DNA from: Bilifractor sp002394235
GTDB lineage: Bacteria > Bacillota > Clostridia > Lachnospirales > Lachnospiraceae
Assembly: GCF_052118845.1 (NCBI RefSeq)
Contig: NZ_JBQKGJ010000001.1
Span: 62,001-126,000, forward strand
Direction of reading: 5' to 3'
Length of the DNA stretch: 64,000 nt
Part shown: piece after piece, positions 47,925 through 57,408 of the stretch
Position numbering within the stretch: position 1 is the stretch's first letter
How the letters are laid out: each line of letters opens with the position of its first letter
The notes under the pieces: generated by a model
Told to the model about the DNA's origin: nothing
The model's database searches: none
The model's input: the letters and a program-made list of their open reading frames with translations, nothing else
Program-made: the position numbers and the translations under genes

Positions 47925-50558
47925 TTACTTTGCCTGCTTGATGGCAGCCTGTGCTGCTGCAAGACGCGCAATCGGAACACGGAACGGTGAGCAGGATACA
48001 TAGTCGAGACCGATCTCGTTGCAGAACTCAACGGAAGACGGATCTCCGCCATGCTCGCCGCAGATACCGATCGGAAGCTTCGGGTTGGTCTCACGGCCAA
48101 GCTTTACAGCCATCTTCATCAGCTTGCCGACGCCATCCTGATCCAGTTTTGCGAACGGATCGTTCTCAAGGATCTTATTGTCATAATAAGACTCAAGGAA
48201 CTTACCTGCATCATCACGGGAGAATCCGAATGTCATCTGTGTCAGATCGTTTGTACCGAAGCAGAAGAACTCAGCTTCCTTTGCGATCTCGTCAGCGGTC
48301 AGAGCGGCTCTCGGGATCTCGATCATGGTGCCGACTTTGTACTTCATATCAGATCCTGCTGCCTTGATCTCAGCATCAGCAGTCTTAACGATGATGTCCT
48401 TGACGAACTTCATCTCTTTTACGATTCCAACAAGCGGAACCTCGATCTCCGGCTCAATGGTCCAGTCTTTGTGCGCGTTCTGAACCTTGATGGCAGCGCG
48501 GATAACAGCCTTTGTCTGCATTACTGCGATTTCCGGATAGGTGATCGGCAGACGGCATCCACGATGTCCCATCATCGGGTTCGCCTCAACCAGTCCTGCG
48601 ATTACAGCCTTAACCTGATCTACAGTCTTGCCTGTGTCATCTGCAACCTTCTTGATGTCCTCTTCTGTCTTCGGAACGAACTCATGAAGCGGCGGATCCA
48701 GGAAACGAATGGTAACCGGGTCTCCCTCCATGGCCTCGAAGAGCTGCTCGAAGTCGCCCTGCTGAAGCGGAAGAATCTTGTCAAGAGCTTTCTCACGATC
48801 CTCTTTGTTGTCAGCGACGATCATCTCACGGATGGCATCAATTCTGTTGCCTGCGAAGAACATATGCTCTGTACGGCACAGACCGATTCCCTCAGCGCCA
48901 AGCTCACGAGCCTTCTTTGCGTCAGTCGGGGTATCAGCATTTGTACGAACCTTCATGGTTCTGAACTCATCAGCCCAGGACATCAGCTTTGCGAAATCCT
49001 CATCCTCAACTGCGCCTTCCTGAACCTCAAGAGCGCCGTCATAGATGTTTCCGGTGGAACCGTCGAAGGAAATCACATCTCCCTCATGATAGGTCTTTCC
49101 GCCAAGGGTAAAGGACTTTCCGTCCTCAGCGAAGGAGATATCAGAGCATCCTGCTACGCAGCATGCGCCCATGCCACGTGCTACTACTGCTGCATGGGAG
49201 GTCATTCCGCCACGAGCGGTCAGAATACCCTGAGCAGCCTTCATTCCCTCGATATCCTCAGGAGAGGTCTCAAGACGAACCAGAACGACCTTCTCGCCGT
49301 CCTTTGCAGCGTTCTTTGCTTCCTCAGCGGTGAAGACAATCTTACCGCAAGCAGCACCCGGAGCAGCCGGAAGTCCCTTGCCGATCTGTGTCGCGTTCTT
49401 TACAACGGACTTGGAGAAGGAACCGTGAAGCAGGGTATCCAGGTTACGCGGATCAACGTCAAGAACCGCTTTCTTCTTGTCGATCTTGCCCTCAGCAACA
49501 AGGTCGCAGGCAATCTTCAGAGCTGCCTTTGCGGTTCTCTTACCGTTACGGCACTGCAGCATATAAAGCTTTCCATCCTCGATGGTGAACTCCATGTCCT
49601 GCATATCTCTGTAGTGATCTTCCAGCTTGTTGGAGATGGCGATCAGCTCGTCGTAGATCTTCGGCAGCTTTACCTTGATCTCGTCGATCTTCATAGGTGT
49701 ACGTGCACCGGAAACGACATCCTCACCCTGAGCATTCATCAGAACCTCAGCGTAGAATGCGTTCTCACCGGTTGCAGGATCACGGGAGAATGCAACACCG
49801 GATCCGGAAGTCGGTCCCATGTTACCGAATGCCATCATCTGTACGTTAACAGCGGTTCCCCAGGAATACGGGATATCGTTGTCACGACGGTATACGTTTG
49901 CACGCGGGTTGTCCCAGGAACGGAATACAGCCTTTACTGCCTCAACCAGCTGCTCTTTTGCGTCTGTCGGGAAGTCCTTGCCGATCTTCTCGTTGTAAAG
50001 CACCTTGTACTGCTTTACAAGATCCTGCAGATCCTCTGTGGTCAGATCTACATCGTCCTTAACTCCCTTCTCAGCTTTCTTCTTGTCGATGAGCTTCTCA
50101 AAGAGGCTCTTCGGAACTTCCATAACTACATCAGAGAACATCTGGATGAATCTTCTGTAGCAGTCCCATGCCCAGCGAGGATTTCCGGACTTTTTGGCCA
50201 TTGTCTCAACAACCTGCTCATTCAGACCCAGGTTCAGGATGGTGTCCATCATACCCGGCATAGATGCGCGAGCTCCGGAACGAACGGATACAAGCAGCGG
50301 ATTCTCGATATCGCCGAACTTCTTGCCGGTGATCTCTTCCATCTTGCCCATGTACTCTCTGATCTGTCCGAGGATCTCGTCATTGATCTGACGGCCGTCC
50401 TCATAGTACTGGGTACAAGCTTCTGTAGTAATGGTAAATCCCTGCGGAACCGGAAGTCCCAGATTTGTCATCTCAGCAAGGTTAGCGCCTTTACCACCGA
50501 GCAGCTCACGCATGTCTTTATTGCCTTCGCTGAACAGGTAGACCCATTTTCTAGCCAT
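47925..50558 (-). CDS. ppdK: Pyruvate, phosphate dikinase
   Basis: 877 residues, the normal length of bacterial PPDK. It interconverts pyruvate, ATP and phosphate with PEP, AMP and pyrophosphate. Seen: N-terminal nucleotide-binding domain (LLGGKGANLAEMTNLGLPVP), the swivelling domain with TARGGMTSHAAVVARGMG (phosphorylated His), and the PEP-binding barrel with GIGLCRTEHMFF, then FFCFGTNDLTQMTFGFSRDD and PIGICGEHGGDP (catalytic Cys). Together with the gap-pgk-tpiA group nearby it indicates PPi-linked glycolysis, typical of anaerobic Clostridia. AGGAGG site precedes the ATG. Confidence 0.97.
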   Translation of the reverse strand: MARKWVYLFSEGNKDMRELLGGKGANLAEMTNLGLPVPQGFTITTEACTQYYEDGRQINDEILGQIREYMGKMEEITGKKFGDIENPLLVSVRSGARASMPGMMDTILNLGLNEQVVETMAKKSGNPRWAWDCYRRFIQMFSDVVMEVPKSLFEKLIDKKKAEKGVKDDVDLTTEDLQDLVKQYKVLYNEKIGKDFPTDAKEQLVEAVKAVFRSWDNPRANVYRRDNDIPYSWGTAVNVQMMAFGNMGPTSGSGVAFSRDPATGENAFYAEVLMNAQGEDVVSGARTPMKIDEIKVKLPKIYDELIAISNKLEDHYRDMQDMEFTIEDGKLYMLQCRNGKRTAKAALKIACDLVAEGKIDKKKAVLDVDPRNLDTLLHGSFSKSVVKNATQIGKGLPAAPGAACGKIVFTAEEAKNAAKDGEKVVLVRLETSPEDIEGMKAAQGILTARGGMTSHAAVVARGMGACCVAGCSDISFAEDGKSFTLGGKTYHEGDVISFDGSTGNIYDGALEVQEGAVEDEDFAKLMSWADEFRTMKVRTNADTPTDAKKARELGAEGIGLCRTEHMFFAGNRIDAIREMIVADNKEDREKALDKILPLQQGDFEQLFEAMEGDPVTIRFLDPPLHEFVPKTEEDIKKVADDTGKTVDQVKAVIAGLVEANPMMGHRGCRLPITYPEIAVMQTKAVIRAAIKVQNAHKDWTIEPEIEVPLVGIVKEMKFVKDIIVKTADAEIKAAGSDMKYKVGTMIEIPRAALTADEIAKEAEFFCFGTNDLTQMTFGFSRDDAGKFLESYYDNKILENDPFAKLDQDGVGKLMKMAVKLGRETNPKLPIGICGEHGGDPSSVEFCNEIGLDYVSCSPFRVPIARLAAAQAAIKQAK

Positions 50559-50599
50559 TTACTTATTTCCTCCTAAAATATTGATGATAATGTAACCTT

Positions 50600-50619
50600 A
50601 TGCCCCGCTTGCGGGGCAT
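50600..50619. other. Perfect short hairpin in the tpiA-ppdK gap
   Basis: ATGCCCCGC, TT, GCGGGGCAT: 9-bp perfect stem. No T tract follows on the minus strand, so a stop is unlikely; it may stabilise or process the tpiA-ppdK message. Confidence 0.5.
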
Positions 50620-50725
50620 TACTTAACGAATATATTTTACATGGCAAACAGCAGGTAGTCAAGGTTGAAAACCCGCTCCTGCCCGTTTGCCCGTCCTTGA
50701 TTTTCCACGACTTGCGCAGAGGATA

Positions 50726-51478
50726 TTACTTGCTGTAATTAACGATATCGCCGAAATCCGGTTTCAGGGAAGCGCCGCCGACGAGGCCTCCGTCGATGTC
50801 CTCTTTTGCGAAAAGCTCTGCTGCATTTGCCGGCTTTACAGAACCGCCGTAAAGGATACGGATCTCCTCTGCGACCTCTGCTCCGTAGAGCTCACGAATC
50901 AGGTCACGGATTCCCTTGCAGACTTCCTCTGCCTGATCGGATGTAGCGGTCTTTCCGGTTCCGATCGCCCAAATCGGCTCATATGCGATGATTGCCGTCT
51001 TTGCCTGATCTGCAGTCAGATCCTGGAAACCAACCTTAACCTGCTGACGGATCCAGTCCATGGTAATGCCCTGCTCTCTCTGTGTCAGAGACTCGCCGCA
51101 GCACATAACCGGGATCAGATTGTGCTCGAAGGCCTTCTTCATCTTCTTGTTGACATCCTCGGATGTCTCACCGAAGTAGTCTCTTCTCTCAGAATGTCCG
51201 AGAATCACATATTTCGCGCCTGCGTCAACAAGCATAGCCGGAGAGATTTCTCCGGTGTATGCGCCGCTCTCCTCGAAATACATGTTCTCTGCGCCGATCT
51301 GGATATTGGAGCCTGCGGCTGCTTCTACTGCCGCCGGGATGTCAATTGCCGGTACGCAGAGCAGAACATCTACGCTGTCGGAAGCGCATGTCTTTCTCAT
51401 CTCCGCAATAAGTGCCTTCGTCTCGGAAGGTGTCTTGTTCATCTTCCAGTTGCCTGCTGCCAGAATTCTTCTTGCCAT
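50726..51478 (-). CDS. tpiA: Triosephosphate isomerase
   Basis: 250 residues with the family start AGNWKMNKTPSE (active-site Lys), ILGHSERRDYFGE (catalytic His) and AYEPIWAIGTGKTA (catalytic Glu, phosphate loop), then YGGSVKPANA. It interconverts the two triose phosphates. Encoded with pgk and gap in the usual glycolytic order. Good GGAGGCC site before the ATG. Confidence 0.97.
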   Translation of the reverse strand: MARRILAAGNWKMNKTPSETKALIAEMRKTCASDSVDVLLCVPAIDIPAAVEAAAGSNIQIGAENMYFEESGAYTGEISPAMLVDAGAKYVILGHSERRDYFGETSEDVNKKMKKAFEHNLIPVMCCGESLTQREQGITMDWIRQQVKVGFQDLTADQAKTAIIAYEPIWAIGTGKTATSDQAEEVCKGIRDLIRELYGAEVAEEIRILYGGSVKPANAAELFAKEDIDGGLVGGASLKPDFGDIVNYSK

Positions 51479-51546
51479 TGTAGTGGCCTCCTTGTATGAA
51501 AATCTGTATTTTCTATTTGCATTCTGTCGTAAACCGTGTAAGCTGC

Positions 51547-51578
51547 GGATTGCTTCGTGCTTCGCACTCTGGCAATCC
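51547..51578. other. Hairpin between pgk and tpiA
   Basis: GGATTGC (51547-51553) pairs with GCAATCC (51572-51578), and inside it GTGC pairs with GCAC around TTC. A further stem around CACGC/GCGTG lies next to it. Probably a message-processing or stability element between two glycolytic genes. Confidence 0.5.
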
Positions 51579-51645
51579 TACATTTTCTTACACACGCTCC
51601 GCGCGTGACGATCCTGTCCGCGTTTTCGAAGAGCTTATACCTTAC

Positions 51646-52857
51646 TTACTTGTCGTTTGCCGCTGCTACGCCCGGAAGCTCCTTGCCCTCGAGGAACTCA
51701 AGAGAAGCGCCGCCGCCGGTAGAAATGTGGCTCATCTTGTCGCCGTATCCGAGCTGGTTGACTGCCGCCGCGGAGTCACCGCCGCCGATGATTGTGGTGG
51801 CATCGGTCTCGGCAAGTGCTGCTGCGACTGCCTTTGTGCCTGCTGCCAGAATCGGGTTCTCGAATACGCCCATCGGTCCGTTCCATACAACGGTCTTAGC
51901 GGACTTCACTGCATCGCTGTACAGAGCGATGGTCTTCGGTCCGATATCAGCGCCCTCTTTGTCTGCCGGGATCTTGTCCGCGTCGACAACCTCTGTGTCA
52001 ATCGGTGCATCGATCGGATCCGGGAACTCGCTGATTACTACAGTGTCAATCGGAAGCAGGAGCTTCTTGCCAAGCTTCTCAGCTTTGTCCATCATCTCCT
52101 TGCAGTAGTCGATCTTTGTCTCGTCAAGAAGAGATTTTCCAACCTCATACCCCTTTGCCTTCAGGAAGGTGTAAGCCATTCCGCCGCCAATGATCAGGGT
52201 ATCACATTTCTCCAGCAGGTTGTTGATAACGTTCAGCTTGTCCGCTACCTTTGCTCCGCCGAGGATCGCCACGAACGGACGAACCGGATTCTCAACGGCG
52301 TTGCCGAGGAATGCGATCTCCTTCTCCATCAGATATCCTACCACACAGGTGTCAATGTACTTTGTGACGCCTACGTTGGAGCAGTGCGCACGGTGTGCGG
52401 TTCCGAACGCGTCGTTTACGAATACATCCGCGAGAGAAGCAAGATCCTTGGAGAATGCATCCTCATTCTTCGTCTCTTCCTTGCGGAAACGTGTGTTCTC
52501 AAGAAGAATCACGTCTCCGTCCTTCATCTCGTTTACAGCCGCTCTGACATTGTCATCAACGACAACCGGGCTCGGAACGAATTTGACTTCCTGGCCGAGA
52601 AGCTCAGACAGACGTGCAGCTACCGGAGCGAGTGTCTTTGTCTTTTTGTCTTCCTCTGTCTTTACCTTTCCAAGGTGAGAGCAGAGAATGATCTTTCCGC
52701 CGTCAGCAATCAGCTTCTTGATGGTGGGAAGCGCTGCTACCAGACGGTTCTCGTCTGTGATCTTTCCGTCCTTCAGCGGTACGTTGAAGTCGCAGCGAAC
52801 CAGGACTCTCTTGCCTTTTACGTTGATGTCATCAACTGTTTTCTTGTTTAATGCCAT
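51646..52857 (-). CDS. pgk: Phosphoglycerate kinase
   Basis: Start at ATG 52857 with AAAAGGAG; 403 residues, a normal length. RCDFNVPLKDGKITDENRL carries the substrate-binding Arg/Asp/Asn, GGAKVADKLNVINNLLEK and KGYEVGKSLLDE follow, then WNGPMGVFE and the C-terminal GGGDSAAAVNQLG with STGGGASLEFLEGK (ATP-binding). It produces ATP from 1,3-bisphosphoglycerate. Confidence 0.97.
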   Translation of the reverse strand: MALNKKTVDDINVKGKRVLVRCDFNVPLKDGKITDENRLVAALPTIKKLIADGGKIILCSHLGKVKTEEDKKTKTLAPVAARLSELLGQEVKFVPSPVVVDDNVRAAVNEMKDGDVILLENTRFRKEETKNEDAFSKDLASLADVFVNDAFGTAHRAHCSNVGVTKYIDTCVVGYLMEKEIAFLGNAVENPVRPFVAILGGAKVADKLNVINNLLEKCDTLIIGGGMAYTFLKAKGYEVGKSLLDETKIDYCKEMMDKAEKLGKKLLLPIDTVVISEFPDPIDAPIDTEVVDADKIPADKEGADIGPKTIALYSDAVKSAKTVVWNGPMGVFENPILAAGTKAVAAALAETDATTIIGGGDSAAAVNQLGYGDKMSHISTGGGASLEFLEGKELPGVAAANDK

Positions 52858-52905
52858 GATTTTTCTCCTTTTATCTAGATGTTTCTGCGTTGCCGGACAC
52901 CGGAT

Positions 52906-52980
52906 ATGCATATTACAGATAAACACATCGCACGGTCATGCGTATTACAGATAATCGCATCGCACGGTTATGCGTATTAT
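52906..52980. repeat. 32-bp tandem repeats in the pgk leader
   Basis: Two full copies (52906-52937, 52938-52969) and the first 11 bases of a third. Each on the minus strand has TGTAATA or a TAATAC sequence, so each unit holds a promoter-like -10. Copies differ at a few positions. Confidence 0.75.
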
Positions 52981-53019
52981 ATCGCGCGGATTGTTCCTGG
53001 CGGCGTTCCGGTTCCGCGA

Positions 53020-53059
53020 AAAAGTAAACGGGCCCGGTCCTTTATAGACCGGACCCGTT
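53020..53059 (-). terminator. Intrinsic terminator after gap
   Basis: A 13-bp stem (one U-G pair) from AACGGGTCCGGTC and its partner with a 7-nt loop, followed by TTACTTTTT on the minus strand. Another stem (about 53075-53110, ATACAAAA with TTTTGTAT) lies between it and the gap stop. Confidence 0.85.
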
Positions 53060-53140
53060 CAGGTCTTACGCATATGGCATACAAAATCCTCTATGAGGAT
53101 ATTTTGTATGATTCAATCGCGTCAGATTCTGTCAATTCAA

Positions 53141-54154
53141 TTACTTGTTCAGAAGAGAACCGAAGTATTTGATTGTACGAACCATCTGGCTTGTGTAAGA
53201 ATTCTCGTTATCATACCAGGAAACAACCTGTACCAGAGTCTTGCCGTTGCCCATCGGAAGAACCTTTGTCTGGGTAGCGTCGAAGATGGATCCTGCAGTG
53301 CTGTTGATGATATCGGAAGAAACGATCTCATCGGTGTTGTATGCGAAGGACTCAGTCTCCTCTTTCTTCATCTGTGCGTTAACCTGATCAGCGGTAACCT
53401 CAGCGTCAACTACAGCGTCAAGGATTGTGGTGGAACCGGTAGCTACCGGAACACGCTGTGCAGCGCCGTTCAGCTTGCCGTTCAGCTCCGGAAGAACGCT
53501 TCCGATGGCCTTTGCAGCTCCTGAAGATGCCGGAACGATGTTCTGAGCGCCAGCTCTGGATCTGCGAAGGTTGCCCTTTCTCTGCGGTCCGTCAAGGATC
53601 ATCTGATCACCGGTGTAAGCATGAACGGTGGTCATGAATCCGGACTCGATCGGAGCGAGGTCATTCAGAGCCTTTGCCATAGGAGCGAGGCAGTTGGTTG
53701 TGCAGGATGCAGCGGAGATGATCTGGTCATCTGCTGTGATTGTCTTATGGTTTACGTTGTAAACGATAGTCTTCAGGTCATTTCCTGCCGGTGCGGAGAT
53801 AACTACATGCTTTGCACCTGCATTGATGTGTGCCATGGATTTCTCTTTGGATGTGTAGAATCCGGTGCACTCCAGAACTACGTCGATATCAAGCTCTTTC
53901 CAAGGAAGATCTGCAGCGTTCTTCTCGGCATAGATTGTGATCTTCTTGCCGTTTACGATGATTGCGTTGTCTGCTGCTTCTACGGTTCCGTTGTAACGGC
54001 CATGCGTTGTGTCATATTTCAGAAGGTATGCGAGCATCTCCGGGCTTGTAAGATCGTTGATCGCAACTACCTCATATCCCTCTGCCTGGAACATCTGACG
54101 GAATGCAAGACGGCCAATACGTCCAAAACCATTAATCGCAACTCTTACTGCCAT
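53141..54154 (-). CDS. gap: Glyceraldehyde-3-phosphate dehydrogenase, type I
   Basis: 337 residues. VRVAINGFGRIGRLAFRQMF is the NAD-binding start, SAASCTTNCLAPMAKALND holds the catalytic Cys (near residue 153), HAYTGDQMILDGP and RRSRAGAQNIVP follow, and the WYDNENSYTSQMVRTIKYF end is typical. It makes 1,3-bisphosphoglycerate. A strong AGGAGG precedes the ATG. It has its own terminator and promoter, so it is expressed separately from pgk. Confidence 0.97.
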   Translation of the reverse strand: MAVRVAINGFGRIGRLAFRQMFQAEGYEVVAINDLTSPEMLAYLLKYDTTHGRYNGTVEAADNAIIVNGKKITIYAEKNAADLPWKELDIDVVLECTGFYTSKEKSMAHINAGAKHVVISAPAGNDLKTIVYNVNHKTITADDQIISAASCTTNCLAPMAKALNDLAPIESGFMTTVHAYTGDQMILDGPQRKGNLRRSRAGAQNIVPASSGAAKAIGSVLPELNGKLNGAAQRVPVATGSTTILDAVVDAEVTADQVNAQMKKEETESFAYNTDEIVSSDIINSTAGSIFDATQTKVLPMGNGKTLVQVVSWYDNENSYTSQMVRTIKYFGSLLNK

Positions 54155-54215
54155 AATTTAATTTCCTCCTAAAAAATGTTGTTTGTTATGTTTAAAGTTT
54201 AACAACCTCGGATAT

Positions 54216-54244
54216 ATAATAACGAATATACCTCTAAAATTCAA
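54216..54244 (-). promoter_or_regulatory. Promoter of gap
   Basis: TTGAAT, 17-bp spacer, TATTAT on the minus strand, about 60 bp before the gap start. A nearby near-palindrome TGTTAAAC-TTTAAACA (about 54188-54204) may be an operator. Confidence 0.65.
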
Positions 54245-54286
54245 GTACTTTTGCCTGTCTGCGGCCGAATTTGTTCGGATTCATCA

Positions 54287-55375
54287 TCATTTCCCGATGA
54301 TGCCTCCTCCCGCAACATAGCCGTCCCGATAATAGACCAGTGCCTGTCCGGGTGTCACGGCGCGGACGGGTTCATCGAACACGCAGGTAATCTCGTCCTC
54401 GCCCGTTCTTTTTACGAGGCAGCCGGTTCCCCTGTGGTTGTACCGGATTTTTGCCAGGAAATGTTCCTCTTCTCCCATTGGGAGATCTTCAATCCCCATG
54501 AAGGTCAGATGATCTGCTTTCAGCGTATCCGTAAAAACATCGCTGCCGGTACCGATGACGACCTCATTTGTCTCCGGACGAATTTCTGTCACGAACACTC
54601 TTTCGCCCATCGGAAGATCCAGGCCTCTCCGCTGGCCGATGGTGTAGTGAGTAATTCCGCGGTGATGCCCCAGCACTCTTCCGTCCTTCGTGACAAAATT
54701 GCCTTCCGGCATCCTCCTTCCGGTATCTCTTTCGATAAAGGCGGCATAGTCCCCGTCCGGCACAAAGCAGATTTCCTGACTGTCGTGCTTATGGGCAACC
54801 GGAAGGCCGGCACGTTCCGCGATTTTCCGCACCTCGGGTTTGCTGTAATCGCCGATCGGCATGAGGGTTCGCGACAGCTGCTCCTGCGTAAGCCCGTAAA
54901 GCGCGTACGTCTGATCCTTCGCGGCGGTCACAGAATTCGCGATCGCGTACCTGCCGTTGTCCAGATGGCGGATTCTGGCATAGTGACCTGTTGCTATGAA
55001 GTCCGCCCCGATCTCCAGACTGCGCTTCAGAAGCGATTCCCATTTCACGTAACGATTACAGGCGATGCACGGATTCGGTGTTCTCCCCGCGAGATATTCC
55101 GCGGTAAAATAATTGATCACCTTTTCCTGGAATACATCCCTGAAATTCATGACATAATAAGGTATGTCCAGAACCTCTGCCACTCTTCTTGCGTCCTCAA
55201 CAGCGCTGATGCCGCAGCACCCGCCCTCTGCCTGCATCTGGCACTCATTTTCCTCCTGCCAGATCTGCATTGTGACTCCGATTACATTGTATCCCTCTTC
55301 CTTCAGCAGATATGCCGCGGTGGACGAATCCACACCGCCCGACATACCGACTACTACTGTTTTTCTATTGCTCAT
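54287..55375 (-). CDS. mnmA: tRNA-uridine 2-sulfurtransferase MnmA
   Basis: 362 residues. GMSGGVDSSTAAYLLKEEGY is the PP-loop, NPCIACNRYVKWESL the first catalytic Cys and QEICFVPDGDY the second. The C-terminal beta barrel binds tRNA. It adds sulfur to the wobble uridine of Lys, Glu and Gln tRNAs, using sulfur from the desulfurase encoded just upstream; starts and stops overlap by 4 nt. Confidence 0.96.
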   Translation of the reverse strand: MSNRKTVVVGMSGGVDSSTAAYLLKEEGYNVIGVTMQIWQEENECQMQAEGGCCGISAVEDARRVAEVLDIPYYVMNFRDVFQEKVINYFTAEYLAGRTPNPCIACNRYVKWESLLKRSLEIGADFIATGHYARIRHLDNGRYAIANSVTAAKDQTYALYGLTQEQLSRTLMPIGDYSKPEVRKIAERAGLPVAHKHDSQEICFVPDGDYAAFIERDTGRRMPEGNFVTKDGRVLGHHRGITHYTIGQRRGLDLPMGERVFVTEIRPETNEVVIGTGSDVFTDTLKADHLTFMGIEDLPMGEEEHFLAKIRYNHRGTGCLVKRTGEDEITCVFDEPVRAVTPGQALVYYRDGYVAGGGIIGK

Positions 55376-56610
55376 TTTCTTCCTGTCTCCGTCTCCGCCT
55401 GCAGCGTTCCGTTCCGGTACGCCTCATACCTTGGCGACATACCGCGCAGTCTCTCCACAATTTCCCGTATTGCCTCAACGGTAGTGTCGAGTTCTTCCTT
55501 CGTTGTCTCCGCGGACAGCGTCAGCCGCAAAGCGCCATGCGCGAGGCTGTCGGAAAGCCCGATGGCCTTCAGTACATGAGACGGACTCAGGGAACCGGAG
55601 GAACAGGCGGAGCCGCTGGACGCGCAGATCTGTCTCATATCAAGCATGATCAGAAGGGATTCTCCCTCTACAAATTCAAAGCTAAAATTCACATTGTTCG
55701 GAAGCCGTCCCGCCGAAGTTCGTGTATCTCCGTCCAGTGCCGATTCCGGATCCGGGCCGTTCAGCTTTACGTTCGGTATCTCCTCCCGGATTCTGCGGAT
55801 CAGATAATCCCTGAGATGGGTTTCCTTCTCCATCTTCTGAACGAGATTTTCCTCCGCCTTTTTCGCCGCCGCTCCGAGTCCCACAATGCCCGGCACATTT
55901 TCTGTCCCGGCCCTTCGGTTATGCTCCTGCGCGCCGCCGTGCAGGAAGGACCGGATTCCGACTTCCTTCCGGATATACAGAAAACCGGCTCCCTTCGGGC
56001 CATTGAATTTGTGTGCGCTGGCACTCAGCATGTCGATGTTCAGTTCATCCGCATTCAGCGGAATCTGTCCGAATGCCTGTACCGCGTCGGTATGGAAAAG
56101 CACGCCGTGCCGCCGGGCGATTTCACCGATTTCACGTATCGGCTCAATGGTTCCGATCTCATTGTTGGCCGTCATGACAGAGATCAGGATCGTATCCGGC
56201 CGGATCGATTTCTCCAGTTCACGAGGATCCACCATCCCGTCGGGGCCCACATCCAGTCTGGTAATCTCTGCTCCCCGCTCTCTCTCCAGATACTCACAGG
56301 TATTCAGGATTGCGGGATGCTCGATCTTCGTCGTGATGATGTGTCTCCCCTTGTCCTTATATGCCTCAAACGCTGCCTTCAGCGCCCAGTTGTCTGACTC
56401 ACTTCCACAGGATGTAAAATAGATCTCATCCGCTCTGCACCCCAGTACATGAGCTGTTCTTTCTCTCGCTTCAGTCACTGCTGCCCGGCTTTTCTGCGCG
56501 ATCCCGTAAATCCCGGAGGGATTCCCGTAATCCTCGGAAAAAAATGGCAGCATCTCCTCTGCTACCTCAGGATCTGTCCTCGTTGTCGCAGCATTGTCCA
56601 GATATATCAT
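55372..56610 (-). CDS. iscS: Cysteine desulfurase (IscS/NifS type)
   Basis: Start at ATG 56610; 412 residues. YLDNAATTRTDPEVAEEM at the N-terminus, FHTDAVQAFGQIPLN, SASAHKFNGPKGAGFLYI with the PLP-binding Lys, and ICASSGSACSSGSLSPSHVL with the catalytic Cys. It provides sulfur for clusters and for MnmA. It follows the Rrf2 regulator gene, with starts almost touching (56612/56610). Confidence 0.95.
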   Translation of the reverse strand: MIYLDNAATTRTDPEVAEEMLPFFSEDYGNPSGIYGIAQKSRAAVTEARERTAHVLGCRADEIYFTSCGSESDNWALKAAFEAYKDKGRHIITTKIEHPAILNTCEYLERERGAEITRLDVGPDGMVDPRELEKSIRPDTILISVMTANNEIGTIEPIREIGEIARRHGVLFHTDAVQAFGQIPLNADELNIDMLSASAHKFNGPKGAGFLYIRKEVGIRSFLHGGAQEHNRRAGTENVPGIVGLGAAAKKAEENLVQKMEKETHLRDYLIRRIREEIPNVKLNGPDPESALDGDTRTSAGRLPNNVNFSFEFVEGESLLIMLDMRQICASSGSACSSGSLSPSHVLKAIGLSDSLAHGALRLTLSAETTKEELDTTVEAIREIVERLRGMSPRYEAYRNGTLQAETETGRK

Positions 56611-56611
56611 A

Positions 56612-57190
56612 TCAAAGCCCCCGATTCTGAATCTCGCGTATGATCCGTGCGTTGATTTCATCGCCGTCCCGAGCGGCTGAATTGCCCTTATTTTCCTTCT
56701 GCGCCGTCTGCAGCTTGTGGCTTTTCTTAATCTGTGTCGACTGCTGCCTGTGGCTTTCCTCTGCCTGCGCCGTCTGCAGCTTATGGCTTTCCTCTACCAG
56801 CTCAGACAGCCATACGGAATCGACCGCCTGTGCTATAGCGTCATTGATCCTCTTCCATACAAACTTGGATACGCACGCATTTGCGCTGTCGCAGTCACTT
56901 CCCTCAATTGCCGGGCATTCCACCGCGTCAAGACTTCCCTCAAGGCACCGCAGGATGTCGCCGACCGAGATCTCGGATGCCCTCTTTGCCAGCCGGTACC
57001 CGCCGCCCGCTCCGCGGACACTCAGGACGAGCCCGCCTTTTTTCAACATGCGAATCAGCTGCTCCAGATAACTTTCGGATATGTTCTGTCTCTGAGCGAT
57101 GCTCTGTGTGGAGACCGCGCCCTCATCCTCGTGGGACGCAAGATCGATCAACGCACGCAGTCCGTAACGCCCTCTCGTCGATAATTTCAT
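56612..57190 (-). CDS. IscR-like Rrf2 regulator with a repeated C-terminal tail
   Basis: 192 residues. KLSTRGRYGLRALIDLASHE and SIAQRQNISESYLEQLIRML with VRGAGGGYRLAK form the winged helix; C-x7-C-x5-C (CPAIEGSDCDSANACVSKFV) would hold an Fe-S cluster. Residues 132-165 are an unusual repeat: ESHKLQTAQ, ESHRQQSTQ, KSHKLQTAQ. It likely senses cluster status and controls this operon. Confidence 0.9.
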   Translation of the reverse strand: MKLSTRGRYGLRALIDLASHEDEGAVSTQSIAQRQNISESYLEQLIRMLKKGGLVLSVRGAGGGYRLAKRASEISVGDILRCLEGSLDAVECPAIEGSDCDSANACVSKFVWKRINDAIAQAVDSVWLSELVEESHKLQTAQAEESHRQQSTQIKKSHKLQTAQKENKGNSAARDGDEINARIIREIQNRGL

Positions 57191-57301
57191 ATATAAATCA
57201 CCAAACCCTGTCTGATACTATTTTCATATACAGGCCCATGCCCCGCAGGCTGGGCTCCGCGAATATAAAAGCCTACTAAAACACTACAGTTTTTTGTCCT
57301 T

Positions 57302-57330
57302 AGAATAGCATTGCCTGCGCCCTGCGTCAA
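57302..57330 (-). promoter_or_regulatory. Promoter of the iscR-like/iscS/mnmA operon
   Basis: TTGACG, 17-bp spacer, TATTCT on the minus strand. The message would start near 57295 and have a leader of about 105 nt, in which a regulator site could lie. Confidence 0.65.
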
Positions 57331-57357
57331 GCCGCGGATCATTCCTCGGCAACATCC

Positions 57358-57408
57358 CTGAGCATTCCCCTGTAGCAGCCCAGCCGCTGAGCATTCCCCT
57401 GTAACAGC
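57358..57408. repeat. 22-bp imperfect direct repeat
   Basis: CTGAGCATTCCCCTGTA then G/A and CAGC at 57358-57379 and 57387-57408, one difference, 29-bp period. Lies in the 0.46-kb gap between the iscR-like and DAHP synthase genes; otherwise that gap holds promoters only. Confidence 0.6.

Noticed and set aside
48051..50576. 841-codon plus-strand frame opposite ppdK
   Set aside because: It is the mirror of a highly conserved enzyme gene with strong codon bias; no ribosome site or domain, so a shadow.
51496..52851. 451-codon plus-strand frame opposite pgk
   Set aside because: Same cause; product has no recognisable features.
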